NCBI RefSeq assembly: GCF_036237315.1 | Contig: NZ_CP108356.1 | Coordinates: forward strand, 7,569,501 to 7,633,500 | Length of the DNA stretch: 64,000 nucleotides | Source: Streptomyces sp. NBC_01351 | GTDB lineage: Bacteria; Actinomycetota; Actinomycetes; Streptomycetales; Streptomycetaceae | Direction of reading: 5' to 3' | In this document: positions 24,190 through 33,315 of the stretch, one piece after another | How positions within the stretch are numbered: the first letter of the stretch is position 1 | How the letters are laid out: every line of letters begins with the position of its first letter | Position numbers and translations under genes: made by a program | The notes under the pieces: generated by a model | Seen by the model: the letters and a program-made list of their open reading frames with translations, nothing else | Told to the model about the DNA's origin: nothing | Database searches by the model: none

Positions 24190-27100
24190 GACTCCTCCAC
24201 GTGCCGCAGCCGGTCGGCCACGCCTCGGTCTCGGCGGCGGCCGCCCAGTACGGCCGACAGCAGGGGTGCCGCGGCGATCGCGGCGGCCAGGAGCAGCGTT
24301 TCGGCGGTCGGCAGGTCCACCAGGACCTGCGGGACCGGGCGGCGCGCGGCCGGCGTCAGCACCACCAGCGGCACGATCAGGTGGACGATGGCCGCGCCCA
24401 GCCCCACCCCGACGGCAGTGCCCAGGCCGACCAGCACGCAGTTCTCGGCGGCGGCCGTCCGGGCCAGCCGCCGCCGGGGTGCCCCCAGCGCCCGCAGTAC
24501 CGCGAACTCCCCGGTCCGCTCCCGCCCGGCCGCCGCCGCGGACGCCCCGAAACCGATCGCGGCCAGCACCGCGCAGGCCACCGCGAGCGCGGCCAGCGCG
24601 CTCTGCGGGCCCGCGCTCAGCGGATCGTCCAGCAGCGCGGCCGCCAGCTCTTCGCGCACCTCCACCTGCTGCGTTCCCGCCCCGGCACGCAGTTCGGCTG
24701 CGGCCCGCGCGGGAGCCGGATCCTCGGGGGAGGCGGCCGGCAGCCACCACTCGGCGGCCGCGGGCAGCTCCCGCCCACTGTCGGCCGCCAACAGCCGCCC
24801 GGCGGCGGCCAGATCGACGGCCACGGCAGTGTCACCGGCCACCGGCAGCGAGCCGACGGCCGCGGTGATCCGCACCGGCACATCGGCTCCGCCCAGCGGT
24901 ACGGGCACGAGGTCGCCCACGCTCGCGCCGACGGCGGCGAGGTAGGCGCGGGTGGCGAGCCCCGGGAGCTCGGCCGCGGGGGCGCTTCCCACGAGCAGCC
25001 CGAGCTGCACACCGCGGACGGTGTCCGTGCCGCCCCGGTACCGGACCTCGAGCAGCGCGTCCGGCCCGGCCGGGAGCAGTTCGGCGAGCCGGCCGCCGCC
25101 GGCCAATGGCGGTGCCTTGAGCGCCCATTCGGGGGCGGCGCCCGCGACCGGTACGGCCGCCCCGCCCGGGCTGTCGGCGGCCGCGATCCTGCGCACGGTC
25201 AACTCCCCGGGCAGCTCGGACCCGTCGGGCGGCGGGAAACCGTCCGGCGGGGGCCCGAAGTCCTCCAGCCCGTACGAGAGCACGAGCCCGGCGATCCGCA
25301 GCGGCGCGGCGGCCGACCCGAGCGGGGCCCCGGCCAGGGTGTCCAGGTCCAGAGAGAGCGTTGCGTCCCCGGACTCGGGGAGCGGGAGCATCGGCACGCG
25401 GTAGGTCAGGCCGAAGCGGTCGCGCAGGAGGAGCCCGAGGCCGGGGCGGCCGGCCGCTTCGGGGGTCCGCACCGTGACGTCCAGATCGATCCGGCGCGGG
25501 TGCCCGGGCAGTTCGATACCGCTCCCGCCGGCCGCAGTCCCGGCCGGAGAGCCCGCCGCCAGCGGCGTGAACAGCTCCCGCACGGAGCGCCCGTCCCGCA
25601 GGTCGGCCCGCAGCGGAACCCGTTCGGCCACCCCGGCCGCGTCCAGCGCGAGTACCTGTGCGGCGCGGCCGCCCGGCAGGTCCTGCTTCGCGCGGACCAC
25701 CGGGATCACCCGCTCGCCTCCGGGCAGCGAGGAGTACAGCCCGCCCCGGCCCAGCGGAGCCACGGCGCTGCCGGAGATCCGCAGGCCCCCGGCGGTGGCG
25801 AAGTCGGCCTGGTCGCGCTGGGAGGCGGACCACGCCGTCTGCTGGCCGAGTGCCAGGACCCCGCTGGACACGGCGAGTACGAGCAGCAGCACCGGCCCCG
25901 TGGCCCGCCCGGGCCGACGGGCGAGCTGCCAGCCGACCAGCGCCGGCCCGAGTCCCCGGCCGCGCGCGGCGATCCGCCCTCCGAGCCGCGCGGCGAACGG
26001 CAGCAGCCGCAGCACCAGCAGGGTGCCCGCGCACAGGGCCAGGGTCGGCGCCGCGACCAGTACCGGGTCCACACCCGGCACCGGGCCGCCGGCCGGCGTG
26101 GAGGCCGCGAGCTCGTCGCCGCTGTACTGCGCGAGCTGCTGGTAGGCGAGGACGGCGAGGGCCACCAGCGCCAGGTCGGCGCCCGACCGGGCGGCCCCGG
26201 CGACCAGCGCCTGACGGCGTCCGCTGCGCCGCAGCGCGGCGGCCCCCGCGCCGCGCAGTACGGCGGGCAGCGTGGTCAGCAGGACGCAGCCCAGGGCGCA
26301 GCCGGCCGCGACCGGCCAGAGCAGCCAGGTCCCGGAGGTGTCCAAGGGCACCCGGGCCGGCCGGCCGAAGTCCGTGAGCAGGCGCAGCAGGGGAGGGGTC
26401 AGCAGGGGCGCGAGCACGGCGGCGGGGAGGGCGAGCAGCAGGGATCCGGCCGCACCGAGGGCGCCGAGACGCGGGCGGGAGGCGCCGCGGGCGGTCAGCA
26501 GGACCCGCTCGGACTCCTGGCGTTCCGTCAGCAGATGGGCGACCAACAGCAGCGCGGCAGCGGCGAGGACGGCGAGCTGGAGCGCTCCGACGAGCAGGGT
26601 GGACCGGGCGACCCGCTGCCCGGAGGCCAACTCGTCGAGCAGGTCGGGAAGTTCGGTCTTGACCTTGAAACCGGACGGGACCGTGACCCCGCCGGAGCCG
26701 GAGCCGGTGGCACCGCCACCGCCACGGCCACCGCCACCGCGGTCACCGGGGGCGCCCTCCGCCAGCCCGGCCGCGCGCTCCCGGACGGCCTGCGTCTCGG
26801 CGGCGCGCACGGTGGCGAAGTCGGCGGTGAGGAGCGCACCGCGGCTGTTCTGCGGCAGCCCGCCCGCCGTGAACGCGGAGTCGTCGACGAGCAGCGGCCC
26901 GTACGTGGCGAAGCCGCTGACCTGCAGCTCGCGGCCGCCGAGCGGGTCGAGCCGCCAGTACGGAGCCTCGGGGTCGGACGCCCGGTAGACCCCGGTGACC
27001 AGCACGATGAGCGGAGCTCCGCCGTACCGGTCGTCGAGGCGCACTTCGGCCGGCAGCGCCGCCTCGGTGAGCCCGAGCCGGGTCAGCGCGGCCGACGGTA

Positions 27101-27545
27101 CGGCCACCTGCGTGGGCGCGGCGCCCGGCCCGGCGACGGCCTGCGGCCACCGGCCCGCGAGGAGCCGTACCCGCTCACGGTCGAGGGCGGCCAGCAGCGT
27201 CAGATCGCTGTCCTTGCCGGGGGTGCGCGGCCCGGGAAGTCCGTACGGACGGCTGCGCGCGAGGCTCTCGACCACCACCGGGAGCCGTCCGAACAGCTCG
27301 CCGGCGAAGGCCCGTACCGTCCCGTCGTCCTCGGTGCGCGCGGTCACCGGATGCTCGCTGGTCACCAGGACCGTGGCCCGGGTCCGGCCGGGTCCCTGGA
27401 GCGCCTGGCGCAGTCCGGCCTCACCCACACCACGGGTGAAGGCGAACAGCGCGGTCAGCACGGTCGTGGTGATCAGTACGGTGAGCAGTACGGCCGCGGC
27501 GAGCGGCAGTCGCCCGTGCAGCCGGCGCACGACGAAGCCGAGCAT
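24186..27545 (-). CDS. Large FtsX-type ABC permease
   Basis: 1119 residues. It begins MLGFVVRRLHGRLPLAAAVLLTVLITTTV, a typical first FtsX helix. A long extracellular domain follows, then helices (LLVGALQLAVLAAAALLLVAHLL with TERQESERVLLTARGASRPRLGAL, the FtsX coupling-helix motif). The C-terminal FtsX unit reads ALAALAVACAVLAAIGFGASAAA, FAVLRALGAPRRRLARTAAAE. A Gly-rich microsatellite (ggtggc-type) near 26706-26740 encodes GGGRGGGG in an extracellular loop. It is the first gene of the permease-permease-ATPase operon. Confidence 0.85.
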   Translation of the reverse strand: MLGFVVRRLHGRLPLAAAVLLTVLITTTVLTALFAFTRGVGEAGLRQALQGPGRTRATVLVTSEHPVTARTEDDGTVRAFAGELFGRLPVVVESLARSRPYGLPGPRTPGKDSDLTLLAALDRERVRLLAGRWPQAVAGPGAAPTQVAVPSAALTRLGLTEAALPAEVRLDDRYGGAPLIVLVTGVYRASDPEAPYWRLDPLGGRELQVSGFATYGPLLVDDSAFTAGGLPQNSRGALLTADFATVRAAETQAVRERAAGLAEGAPGDRGGGGRGGGGATGSGSGGVTVPSGFKVKTELPDLLDELASGQRVARSTLLVGALQLAVLAAAALLLVAHLLTERQESERVLLTARGASRPRLGALGAAGSLLLALPAAVLAPLLTPPLLRLLTDFGRPARVPLDTSGTWLLWPVAAGCALGCVLLTTLPAVLRGAGAAALRRSGRRQALVAGAARSGADLALVALAVLAYQQLAQYSGDELAASTPAGGPVPGVDPVLVAAPTLALCAGTLLVLRLLPFAARLGGRIAARGRGLGPALVGWQLARRPGRATGPVLLLVLAVSSGVLALGQQTAWSASQRDQADFATAGGLRISGSAVAPLGRGGLYSSLPGGERVIPVVRAKQDLPGGRAAQVLALDAAGVAERVPLRADLRDGRSVRELFTPLAAGSPAGTAAGGSGIELPGHPRRIDLDVTVRTPEAAGRPGLGLLLRDRFGLTYRVPMLPLPESGDATLSLDLDTLAGAPLGSAAAPLRIAGLVLSYGLEDFGPPPDGFPPPDGSELPGELTVRRIAAADSPGGAAVPVAGAAPEWALKAPPLAGGGRLAELLPAGPDALLEVRYRGGTDTVRGVQLGLLVGSAPAAELPGLATRAYLAAVGASVGDLVPVPLGGADVPVRITAAVGSLPVAGDTAVAVDLAAAGRLLAADSGRELPAAAEWWLPAASPEDPAPARAAAELRAGAGTQQVEVREELAAALLDDPLSAGPQSALAALAVACAVLAAIGFGASAAAAGRERTGEFAVLRALGAPRRRLARTAAAENCVLVGLGTAVGVGLGAAIVHLIVPLVVLTPAARRPVPQVLVDLPTAETLLLAAAIAAAPLLSAVLGGRRRDRGVADRLRHVEES

Positions 27546-27700
27546 GTGCTGTGTTCCTCCCCCGTCCGGACCGCCGACTCCGGATAGCGGACGATGCTGT
27601 CAGATTCGAACGCACAGGGGAAGGGACTTGCGCGAAGGATGTGACGGGTGAGCAAATTCGAACGACAGGCCCCGGCGTGCCCGTTTCGGCCGGTCTCAGC

Positions 27701-27747
27701 CGAGGGTTCGAGGGTTCGAGGGTTCGAGGGTTTCGAGGGTTCGAGGG
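27701..27747. repeat. Six tandem CGAGGGTT units
   Basis: CGAGGGTT is repeated from 27701 in 8-bp steps, one unit carrying an extra T (27725-27733) and the last diverging to CGAGGGGG. It lies in the divergent promoter region, ending 12 nt before the ATG of the ABC ATPase at 27760, so copy number could alter promoter or ribosome-site spacing. Confidence 0.75.
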
Positions 27748-27759
27748 GGAGCACAGGTC

Positions 27760-28494
27760 ATGACCGAGCATCAGGACGATCGGGCGGCCGCCGCGCCGAT
27801 GGTGGTCGTGGAGGACGTCCACCGCAGCTTCGGCAGCGGCCCGCAGGCCGTGCACGCGCTGCGCGGAGTCTCCTTCGAGGCGCGCCGTGGCGAACTCACC
27901 GCGCTCAAGGGGAGGTCGGGCTCCGGCAAGACCACTCTGCTGAACCTGGTCGGGGGACTCGACGCACCGACCTCCGGCACCGTCTCCCTCGACGGCACGG
28001 GCCTCGCCGGCCTGGACGAGGCGGGCCTGTTGGCGTTGCGCCGCGACCGGATCGGTTTCGTCTTCCAGTCCTTCGGCCTGATCCCCGTCCTGACGGCCGC
28101 CGAGAACGTCGGCGTCCCGATGCGGCTGCGGAAGGTCCCGGCCCGGCAGCGCGAGGAGCGGGCCCGTACCCTGCTCGCCCTGGTGGGCCTGGCCGAACAC
28201 GCCGGTCAGCGGCCCGGAGAGCTCTCCGGCGGGCAGCAGCAGCGGGTGGCCGTCGCCCGCGCCCTGGCCAACGAGCCCGACCTGATCATCGCGGACGAAC
28301 CGACCGGCCAGCTCGACTCCGAGACCGGCCGGTCGATCAGGCGGCTGCTGCGGGCGGTGGTGCGCAGCGAGGGAGTCACCGCGCTGGTCGCCACCCACGA
28401 CCCGGCCCTGATCGAACTGGCCGACCGGGTCGTGGAACTGCGCGACGGCCGCATCGTCGACGAACACCGGGTCGAGCAGGCAGCCACCCGCTGA
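27760..28494 (+). CDS. ABC transporter ATPase (MacB/LolD type)
   Basis: 244 residues. Walker A LKGRSGSGKTT, Q-loop FVFQSFGLIPVLTAAEN, signature LSGGQQQRVAVA, Walker B LIIADEPTGQLDSE, H-loop ATHDP. It is divergent from the giant permeases and convergent with the 769-residue permease. It likely energises one of these FtsX-type permeases, since lolCDE/macB-like systems pair one such ATPase with one or two permeases. The start is preceded by GGGGGAG within the tandem-repeat tail. Confidence 0.88.
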   Translation: MTEHQDDRAAAAPMVVVEDVHRSFGSGPQAVHALRGVSFEARRGELTALKGRSGSGKTTLLNLVGGLDAPTSGTVSLDGTGLAGLDEAGLLALRRDRIGFVFQSFGLIPVLTAAENVGVPMRLRKVPARQREERARTLLALVGLAEHAGQRPGELSGGQQQRVAVARALANEPDLIIADEPTGQLDSETGRSIRRLLRAVVRSEGVTALVATHDPALIELADRVVELRDGRIVDEHRVEQAATR

Positions 28495-28506
28495 CCCGCC
28501 CCGCCC

Positions 28507-30816
28507 CTACTCGGTGTGCAGCACCGAGGCGATCGTCATCCGGGCCGCCGAACGGGCCGGCAGCAGGGATCCGAGGACGGCGATCGCCACACCCGCCAGC
28601 AGCATCGCGGCGAGCTGCGGCGCATGCCACACGTCCTTCATGTACTCGGGGAACGAGACCACGCCGACGTTGTCGACGACCAGCCGGTGCGCCAGCATCC
28701 CCAGCGGGACGCCCAGCAGTCCGCCGACCACACCCAGGCCGGCCACCGAGGTCACCGTCATCGCCACCACCTGCCGGGGGGTCATCCCGATCGACTTGAG
28801 CATCCCCAGGTCCCGGCGGCGCTCCCGGGTGTTCAGCAGCACGGTGTTGAAGACCCCGAGCGAGGCGACGAGGGTCAGCAGCACCGTGAAGACCGTCGAG
28901 AAGGCGACGACCGTCGTGGTGGCGGCGTTTCCGGAACTCCCCACGCGCACGCTCAGCCCGGGATCGGCCGCCTCGACCGCCGCCGCGTAGGCCTTGGCGT
29001 CGGCCCCGGGCTTCAGCAGGACCGAGTACTCGATGGCGCGGGCACCCGGCGCGAGTTGCTGGTACGTGTGCCAGTCGGCGTCCAGCGCACGGGCGTTGGA
29101 GTCGATGAGCTGGCCGACGATGGTCGAGGGGACCTGCCGGCCGTTGACCTCCAACGTGACCCGGTCGCCGACCTTCAGGCCGCGCTGCGTCAGGAACGAC
29201 GGCCCGGCCGCGATCTCCCCGGCCGCGTCCGGCACCCTGCCCTTGAAGATCTCGAACGAACGCGCCTCATTGTCCCCGCGGTAGAAATTGCCGAAGGCGG
29301 GCTGGGTCTGCCCCGACAGGTTCACCTGCGCCAGCCCACGCGCCCGTACGTACTTCACGCCCGGGAGGGAGCGGAGCAGATCCTCGATCTGCGCGTCGCC
29401 CAGCTTGGGGAGGGGCCGGCCGTTCGCTTCGCTCCCCGCCGCCACGTGGATGCCGGTGCCGCCGTCCCCCCGCCCGGCATTGACGAGCGCGAGCATGGTG
29501 CTGGTCAGCCCGGTCGACAGGGTCGCCGTGGTGACCCCGAGGACGATGGCCGCCACGGTCATCAGGGTGCGGCCGGGACGGGCGAACGGCTGGCCCAGGC
29601 CCAGGCTGACCGGCCGCGGCAGCCGCGTGGAGCCGAGCGCCCGCTGCACGCGGAGCCCCCGCCCGGTCCGTGGCGCCCCGCCCGCGCTGATCGCCTCGGC
29701 GGCGGGCAGCCGGTGCGCCCGCAGTGCGGGGACCAGTGCGGTCAGCAGGACGAGGGCGGGCATGCCCAGCAGGCAGACGAGGTACACCCACGGGCCGATG
29801 CCGTCGACCACGGCCGGGCCGGTTTCGATGCCGGAGAACGCGACACTCAGGATGGGCCCGGCCAGCGCGGTGCCGGCCAGAGTGCCGAGCACGCAGCCGA
29901 CGACGGCCGGTACGCCGACCATCGTCAGGTAGACGGCGACGACCTGGTTCGGGGTGAACCCCAAGGCCTTCAGCACGCCGATGTGCCGGTATCCGGAGAC
30001 GACCGCCCCGCTGACCACGTTCCCGACGATCAGGGTGGAGACGAGGAGTCCGAGGACCCCGAAGAACGTCATGAACGGCAGATAGGCGTCGACCAGCGCC
30101 GAGAAGGTCCGCTTGAGGGTGAGGTACGTCTGTGTGCTGGTCAGCGCGGACTCGGGGAGGCCGGCGGTGGCCCGCTCCAGTCCAGTGCTCAGCTTCGCCT
30201 GGGTCGAGGAGTCCTCGAACCGGTAGAGCATCTGGGCGGAGGTGGGGCGCAGTTCGGCCATCTGCTCGGGTGACACCCAGCCGCCGGCCGACTTGCTCAT
30301 GCTGGTGGCGAAGCCCACGACGGTCAGCGTCGGCGCCCCCGGGGCCGTGAGCTTGGTGCTGAGGAGGTCCGGGGACGGCGAGCCGCGGCTGGAGAAGTTG
30401 ACGACGATCTCGCCGGGCGCGGTGGCCCAGCGGCCCGTGAGGATCTCGACGCGGTCCACCGGGCCCGCCGGATCGGCCCGGCCGACCACGTTGAGGGAAC
30501 CGCCGGCCATCCACAGCCAGTCGCCGGGAATGGTGAGGACGGCCTGCTCGAAGGGTCCGGCGGCGGCCTCCACACCCGGCTGCCGGGCGGTGGCCTCCAG
30601 CTGAGCCGTCGTCGCCTTCGACGTGTCGAAGGCCGCCACCACATGGGCCCCGCGCTGGGCCGCGTACGCCTTGTCGAAGGGACTGGCGGCGGCTTCGAGC
30701 AGCCCCAGCGCGAGCAGGACGGTCGTCGTGGAGCACAGCACGACGAGCCCGATGACGAACGTCTGGACCCGGCGGCGCTTCACGGCCGCGCGCGAGGCCC
30801 TCCATACGGCGCTCAC
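28507..30816 (-). CDS. FtsX-type ABC permease (MacB-like, two FtsX domains)
   Basis: 769 residues. N-terminal helix VQTFVIGLVVLCSTTTVLLALG, ectodomain, then FtsX helices around YLPFMTFFGVLGLLVSTLIVGNVVSG with the coupling motif YRHIGVLKALGFTPNQV. A second FtsX domain follows, with TVVAFSTVFTVLLTLVASLG, NTRERRRDLGMLKSIGMTPRQV and a final helix LAAMLLAGVAIAVLGSLLPA. Its ATG overlaps the stop of the ATPase gene upstream (ATGA), so the two form a transporter operon. Confidence 0.88.
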   Translation of the reverse strand: MSAVWRASRAAVKRRRVQTFVIGLVVLCSTTTVLLALGLLEAAASPFDKAYAAQRGAHVVAAFDTSKATTAQLEATARQPGVEAAAGPFEQAVLTIPGDWLWMAGGSLNVVGRADPAGPVDRVEILTGRWATAPGEIVVNFSSRGSPSPDLLSTKLTAPGAPTLTVVGFATSMSKSAGGWVSPEQMAELRPTSAQMLYRFEDSSTQAKLSTGLERATAGLPESALTSTQTYLTLKRTFSALVDAYLPFMTFFGVLGLLVSTLIVGNVVSGAVVSGYRHIGVLKALGFTPNQVVAVYLTMVGVPAVVGCVLGTLAGTALAGPILSVAFSGIETGPAVVDGIGPWVYLVCLLGMPALVLLTALVPALRAHRLPAAEAISAGGAPRTGRGLRVQRALGSTRLPRPVSLGLGQPFARPGRTLMTVAAIVLGVTTATLSTGLTSTMLALVNAGRGDGGTGIHVAAGSEANGRPLPKLGDAQIEDLLRSLPGVKYVRARGLAQVNLSGQTQPAFGNFYRGDNEARSFEIFKGRVPDAAGEIAAGPSFLTQRGLKVGDRVTLEVNGRQVPSTIVGQLIDSNARALDADWHTYQQLAPGARAIEYSVLLKPGADAKAYAAAVEAADPGLSVRVGSSGNAATTTVVAFSTVFTVLLTLVASLGVFNTVLLNTRERRRDLGMLKSIGMTPRQVVAMTVTSVAGLGVVGGLLGVPLGMLAHRLVVDNVGVVSFPEYMKDVWHAPQLAAMLLAGVAIAVLGSLLPARSAARMTIASVLHTE

Positions 30817-31523
30817 GCGGTCGCCTCCAGGGCGCTCTCGCCGGCCACCCGGCCGTCGGCGACCTCGATGAGGCGGCCGGCACAGCGGGTGGCCAACTGG
30901 CGGTCGTGGGTGACGATCAGCAGGGTCTGGCCGATCTGGTTGAGGTCGATCAGCAGGTCCATCACCTGCTCGCCCGAGCGGCTGTCGAGGGCGCCCGTCG
31001 GTTCGTCCGCCAGGAGCAGCGCCGGGCGGTTCATCAATGCTCGTGCCACGGCGACCCGTTGGCGCTCGCCGCCGCTGAGCGTCGCCGGGTAGTTGTTGCG
31101 GCGCCCGGCCACGCCCAGTTCGTCGAGGAGTTCAAGGGCCCGGCGGCGGGCCTGCCGGGCAGAGGTACCGGTCAACTGGGCGGCCAGCGCCACGTTGTCG
31201 AGGGTCGGCAGATCATCGATGAGGTTGAAGAACTGGAAGATCATGCCGACGTTCCGGCGCCGGAACAGCGCCAGCCCGGTCTCGTTCAGCTGCCCCAGGT
31301 CCTGGCCGTGCACCTCCACCAGGCCCGATGTGGGCCGGTCCAGCCCGGCCACCATGTTGAGGAGGGTGGACTTGCCACAGCCGGAGGGGCCCATCACGGC
31401 GACCGCGTCGCCCGCCCGGATCTCCAGCGAGAGCCCGTCCAGGGCCTTCGCGTCGCCGTACTCCTTGTGCACGCCGTCCAGCCGCACCACCACGTGCCGC
31501 TCACTGCCGTGATCAGTTGTCAT
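30813..31523 (-). CDS. ABC transporter ATPase partner of the MacB-like permease
   Basis: 236 residues with Walker A MGPSGCGKST, Q-loop MIFQFFNLIDDLPTLDN, signature LSGGERQRVAVA, Walker B LLLADEPTGALDSR and VTHDRQ. First gene of the operon with the 769-residue permease, and divergent from the histidine kinase gene. That layout is usual for two-component systems that sense or control peptide- or antibiotic-handling ABC exporters. Regulation by the adjacent response regulator is an inference from context. Confidence 0.9.
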   Translation of the reverse strand: MTTDHGSERHVVVRLDGVHKEYGDAKALDGLSLEIRAGDAVAVMGPSGCGKSTLLNMVAGLDRPTSGLVEVHGQDLGQLNETGLALFRRRNVGMIFQFFNLIDDLPTLDNVALAAQLTGTSARQARRRALELLDELGVAGRRNNYPATLSGGERQRVAVARALMNRPALLLADEPTGALDSRSGEQVMDLLIDLNQIGQTLLIVTHDRQLATRCAGRLIEVADGRVAGESALEATA

Positions 31524-31654
31524 GTCTCGAACTTATGGTGGAGCCCGCGGACGGGGCGTCAGCCCCCGGATGTAAGAGTCCGGGCAGGTCATCCTGGGGA
31601 TGTACGCGGCCCCGTCCGGCAGAATGACGGTCGGGCGGACGGGGGGATGCGAGG

Positions 31655-32539
31655 GTGGGAACGATCACCGGGGTGGCCGGCGCGACCGCGATCGCGTGCG
31701 TGGCCACGGTCATGGCGGCAGGGCTGGGCGCAGCCCTCGTGCGCGCCCGGCGCGGGTATCGGGCGGCGTTGGGGGAGCGGGGCTGGCTGCTGGAACGGGA
31801 GCGGGAGAGCGCGGCCCGAACCGCCGTGGACGCGGAACGGGCCAGGATCGCGGCGGAGCTCCACGACATCGTCAGCCACAACGTGAGCCTGATGGTGGTC
31901 CAGGCGGGCGCCGCACGGGAAGTGCTGCACACCCTCCCGGAGGAGGCCGCGGCGGCGATGGCCGCCGTGGAGGCCGCCGGGCGGACCACGATGACCGAAC
32001 TGCGGCACTTGCTGGGGCTGTTGGCCCCGGCACAGGACGGCAGGGACGAGCCGTACGCGGCCGGCGCCGGTGCCGTCGCCGTCGCGGCGTCCACGGAGCC
32101 GCAGCCGAGCCTGGCCAGACTCAGCCCGCTCATCGACAAGTTCGCCTTCGCCGGCCTGCCGGTGGAGGTACGCGTATCCGGGGACCCGCGACCGCTGCCG
32201 ACCGGGATCGACGTCACGGCGTACCGGATCGTCCAGGAGGCGCTGACGAACGCGCTCAAACACGGAGACGGGGGCAAGGTGGAGGTGACGGTGCGGTACG
32301 CGGAACACGCGCTGCGGGTGGAGGTGCTGAGCAGCGGCCCGAGCGTGCTGGCTGGCCCCGCGCAGGGCCCGGTCTCCGCGGCCGGCGCCCCGGTGGCCCC
32401 GGCCAAGGCGGACGGCACGGGGCGGGGCCTGCTCGGCCTGCGCGAGCGCGTCGCCGTCTACGGCGGCGACCTGGACGCCCGCCGCCGCCTCGGCGGCGGC
32501 TACCGAGTCCGAGCCCGCCTCCCCCTGGACCGACCGTGA
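31655..32539 (+). CDS. DesK/NarX-type histidine kinase with a single N-terminal helix
   Basis: 294 residues. One N-terminal hydrophobic helix (VAGATAIACVATVMAAGLGAAL), then HisKA_3 with phospho-acceptor H70 in AELHDIVSHNV and an HATPase with N box VQEALTNALKHG and G box GRGLLGLRERV. Most Streptomyces kinases of this class have four to six helices; this one is short, so sensing may occur in the membrane or through the neighbouring ABC transporter. Its stop overlaps the GTG of the response regulator (GTGA). Confidence 0.88.
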   Translation: MGTITGVAGATAIACVATVMAAGLGAALVRARRGYRAALGERGWLLERERESAARTAVDAERARIAAELHDIVSHNVSLMVVQAGAAREVLHTLPEEAAAAMAAVEAAGRTTMTELRHLLGLLAPAQDGRDEPYAAGAGAVAVAASTEPQPSLARLSPLIDKFAFAGLPVEVRVSGDPRPLPTGIDVTAYRIVQEALTNALKHGDGGKVEVTVRYAEHALRVEVLSSGPSVLAGPAQGPVSAAGAPVAPAKADGTGRGLLGLRERVAVYGGDLDARRRLGGGYRVRARLPLDRP

Positions 32540-33315
32540 CGGCCCCGCCGCCCGGCCCAGCGCCCGGTCCTGCGACCGAGCCCCGGCCGACGCCCGAGCC
32601 CGATCCGGTTACTCCGCCGACGCCCGCGGCGGCGCCGCCGCGGCCGCGGGTGGTGGTCGCCGATGATCAGGAGCTCGTGCGTACCGGGTTCCGGTTGATC
32701 CTGACGGCCCGCGGGATCGACGTGGTCGGGGTCGCCGCCGATGGGGTGGAGGCCGTTGCCCAGGCGCGGCGGCTGCGGCCCGACGTCGTGCTGCTCGACA
32801 TCCGGATGCCGAACATGGACGGGCTCGAGGCCGCCCGGCGGATCCTCGCCGAGGTGCCCGGCTGCCGGGTGATCATGCTGACCACCTTCGACCTCGACAG
32901 CTACGTGTACGCCGCCCTCGCCGCCGGGGCCAGCGGGTTCCTGCTGAAGGATGTGACCCCGGAGCACCTCGCCGCCGCCGTCCGGCTCGTCGGTACCGGC
33001 GACGCCCTGCTCGCCCCGTCGATCACCCGCCGGCTCGTGGAACGCTGCGCGCCCGGCCCCGCAGAGCGGGACCCCGCCGCGACGGCCGCCGCGCACCGGG
33101 AGCTCGCCGTGCTCACCCCGCGCGAACGGGAGGTGCTGACCCTGATGGGCCACGGCCGCTCCAACGCCGAACTGGCGCGGGAGTTGACCCTCAGCGAAGC
33201 CACGGTGAAGACGCACGTGGCCCGGATCTTCGCGAAGCTGTCGCTGCGCGACCGCGCCCAGGCGGTGGTGCTCGCCTACGAGACGGGCCTGGTCACCCCC
33301 GGCTCGTCCGCGTAG
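32536..33315 (+). CDS. NarL/LuxR-family response regulator
   Basis: 259 residues from GTG 32536. A Pro/Thr-rich N-terminal tail of about 35 residues precedes the receiver (VVVADDQELVRTGF, phospho-acceptor D88 in VVLLDIRMPNMDG, MLTTFD, FLLKDV). The LuxR-type HTH reads LTPREREVLTLMGHGRSNAE then LSEATVKTHVARIFAKL. It is coupled to the kinase. The 3' end overlaps the convergent repeat-protein gene by 40 bp. The tail is unusual for the family; the true start might be an internal codon nearer the receiver. Confidence 0.9.
   Translation: MTAPPPGPAPGPATEPRPTPEPDPVTPPTPAAAPPRPRVVVADDQELVRTGFRLILTARGIDVVGVAADGVEAVAQARRLRPDVVLLDIRMPNMDGLEAARRILAEVPGCRVIMLTTFDLDSYVYAALAAGASGFLLKDVTPEHLAAAVRLVGTGDALLAPSITRRLVERCAPGPAERDPAATAAAHRELAVLTPREREVLTLMGHGRSNAELARELTLSEATVKTHVARIFAKLSLRDRAQAVVLAYETGLVTPGSSA

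Noticed and set aside
20956..24750. Permease start upstream of 24189
   Set aside because: The extra 187 codons lie inside the preceding permease gene; the ATGA overlap at 24186-24189 gives the natural start.
26706..26740. GGTGGC-type microsatellite as a mobile or regulatory repeat
   Set aside because: It encodes a Gly-rich extracellular loop in frame, a common GC-rich slippage product.
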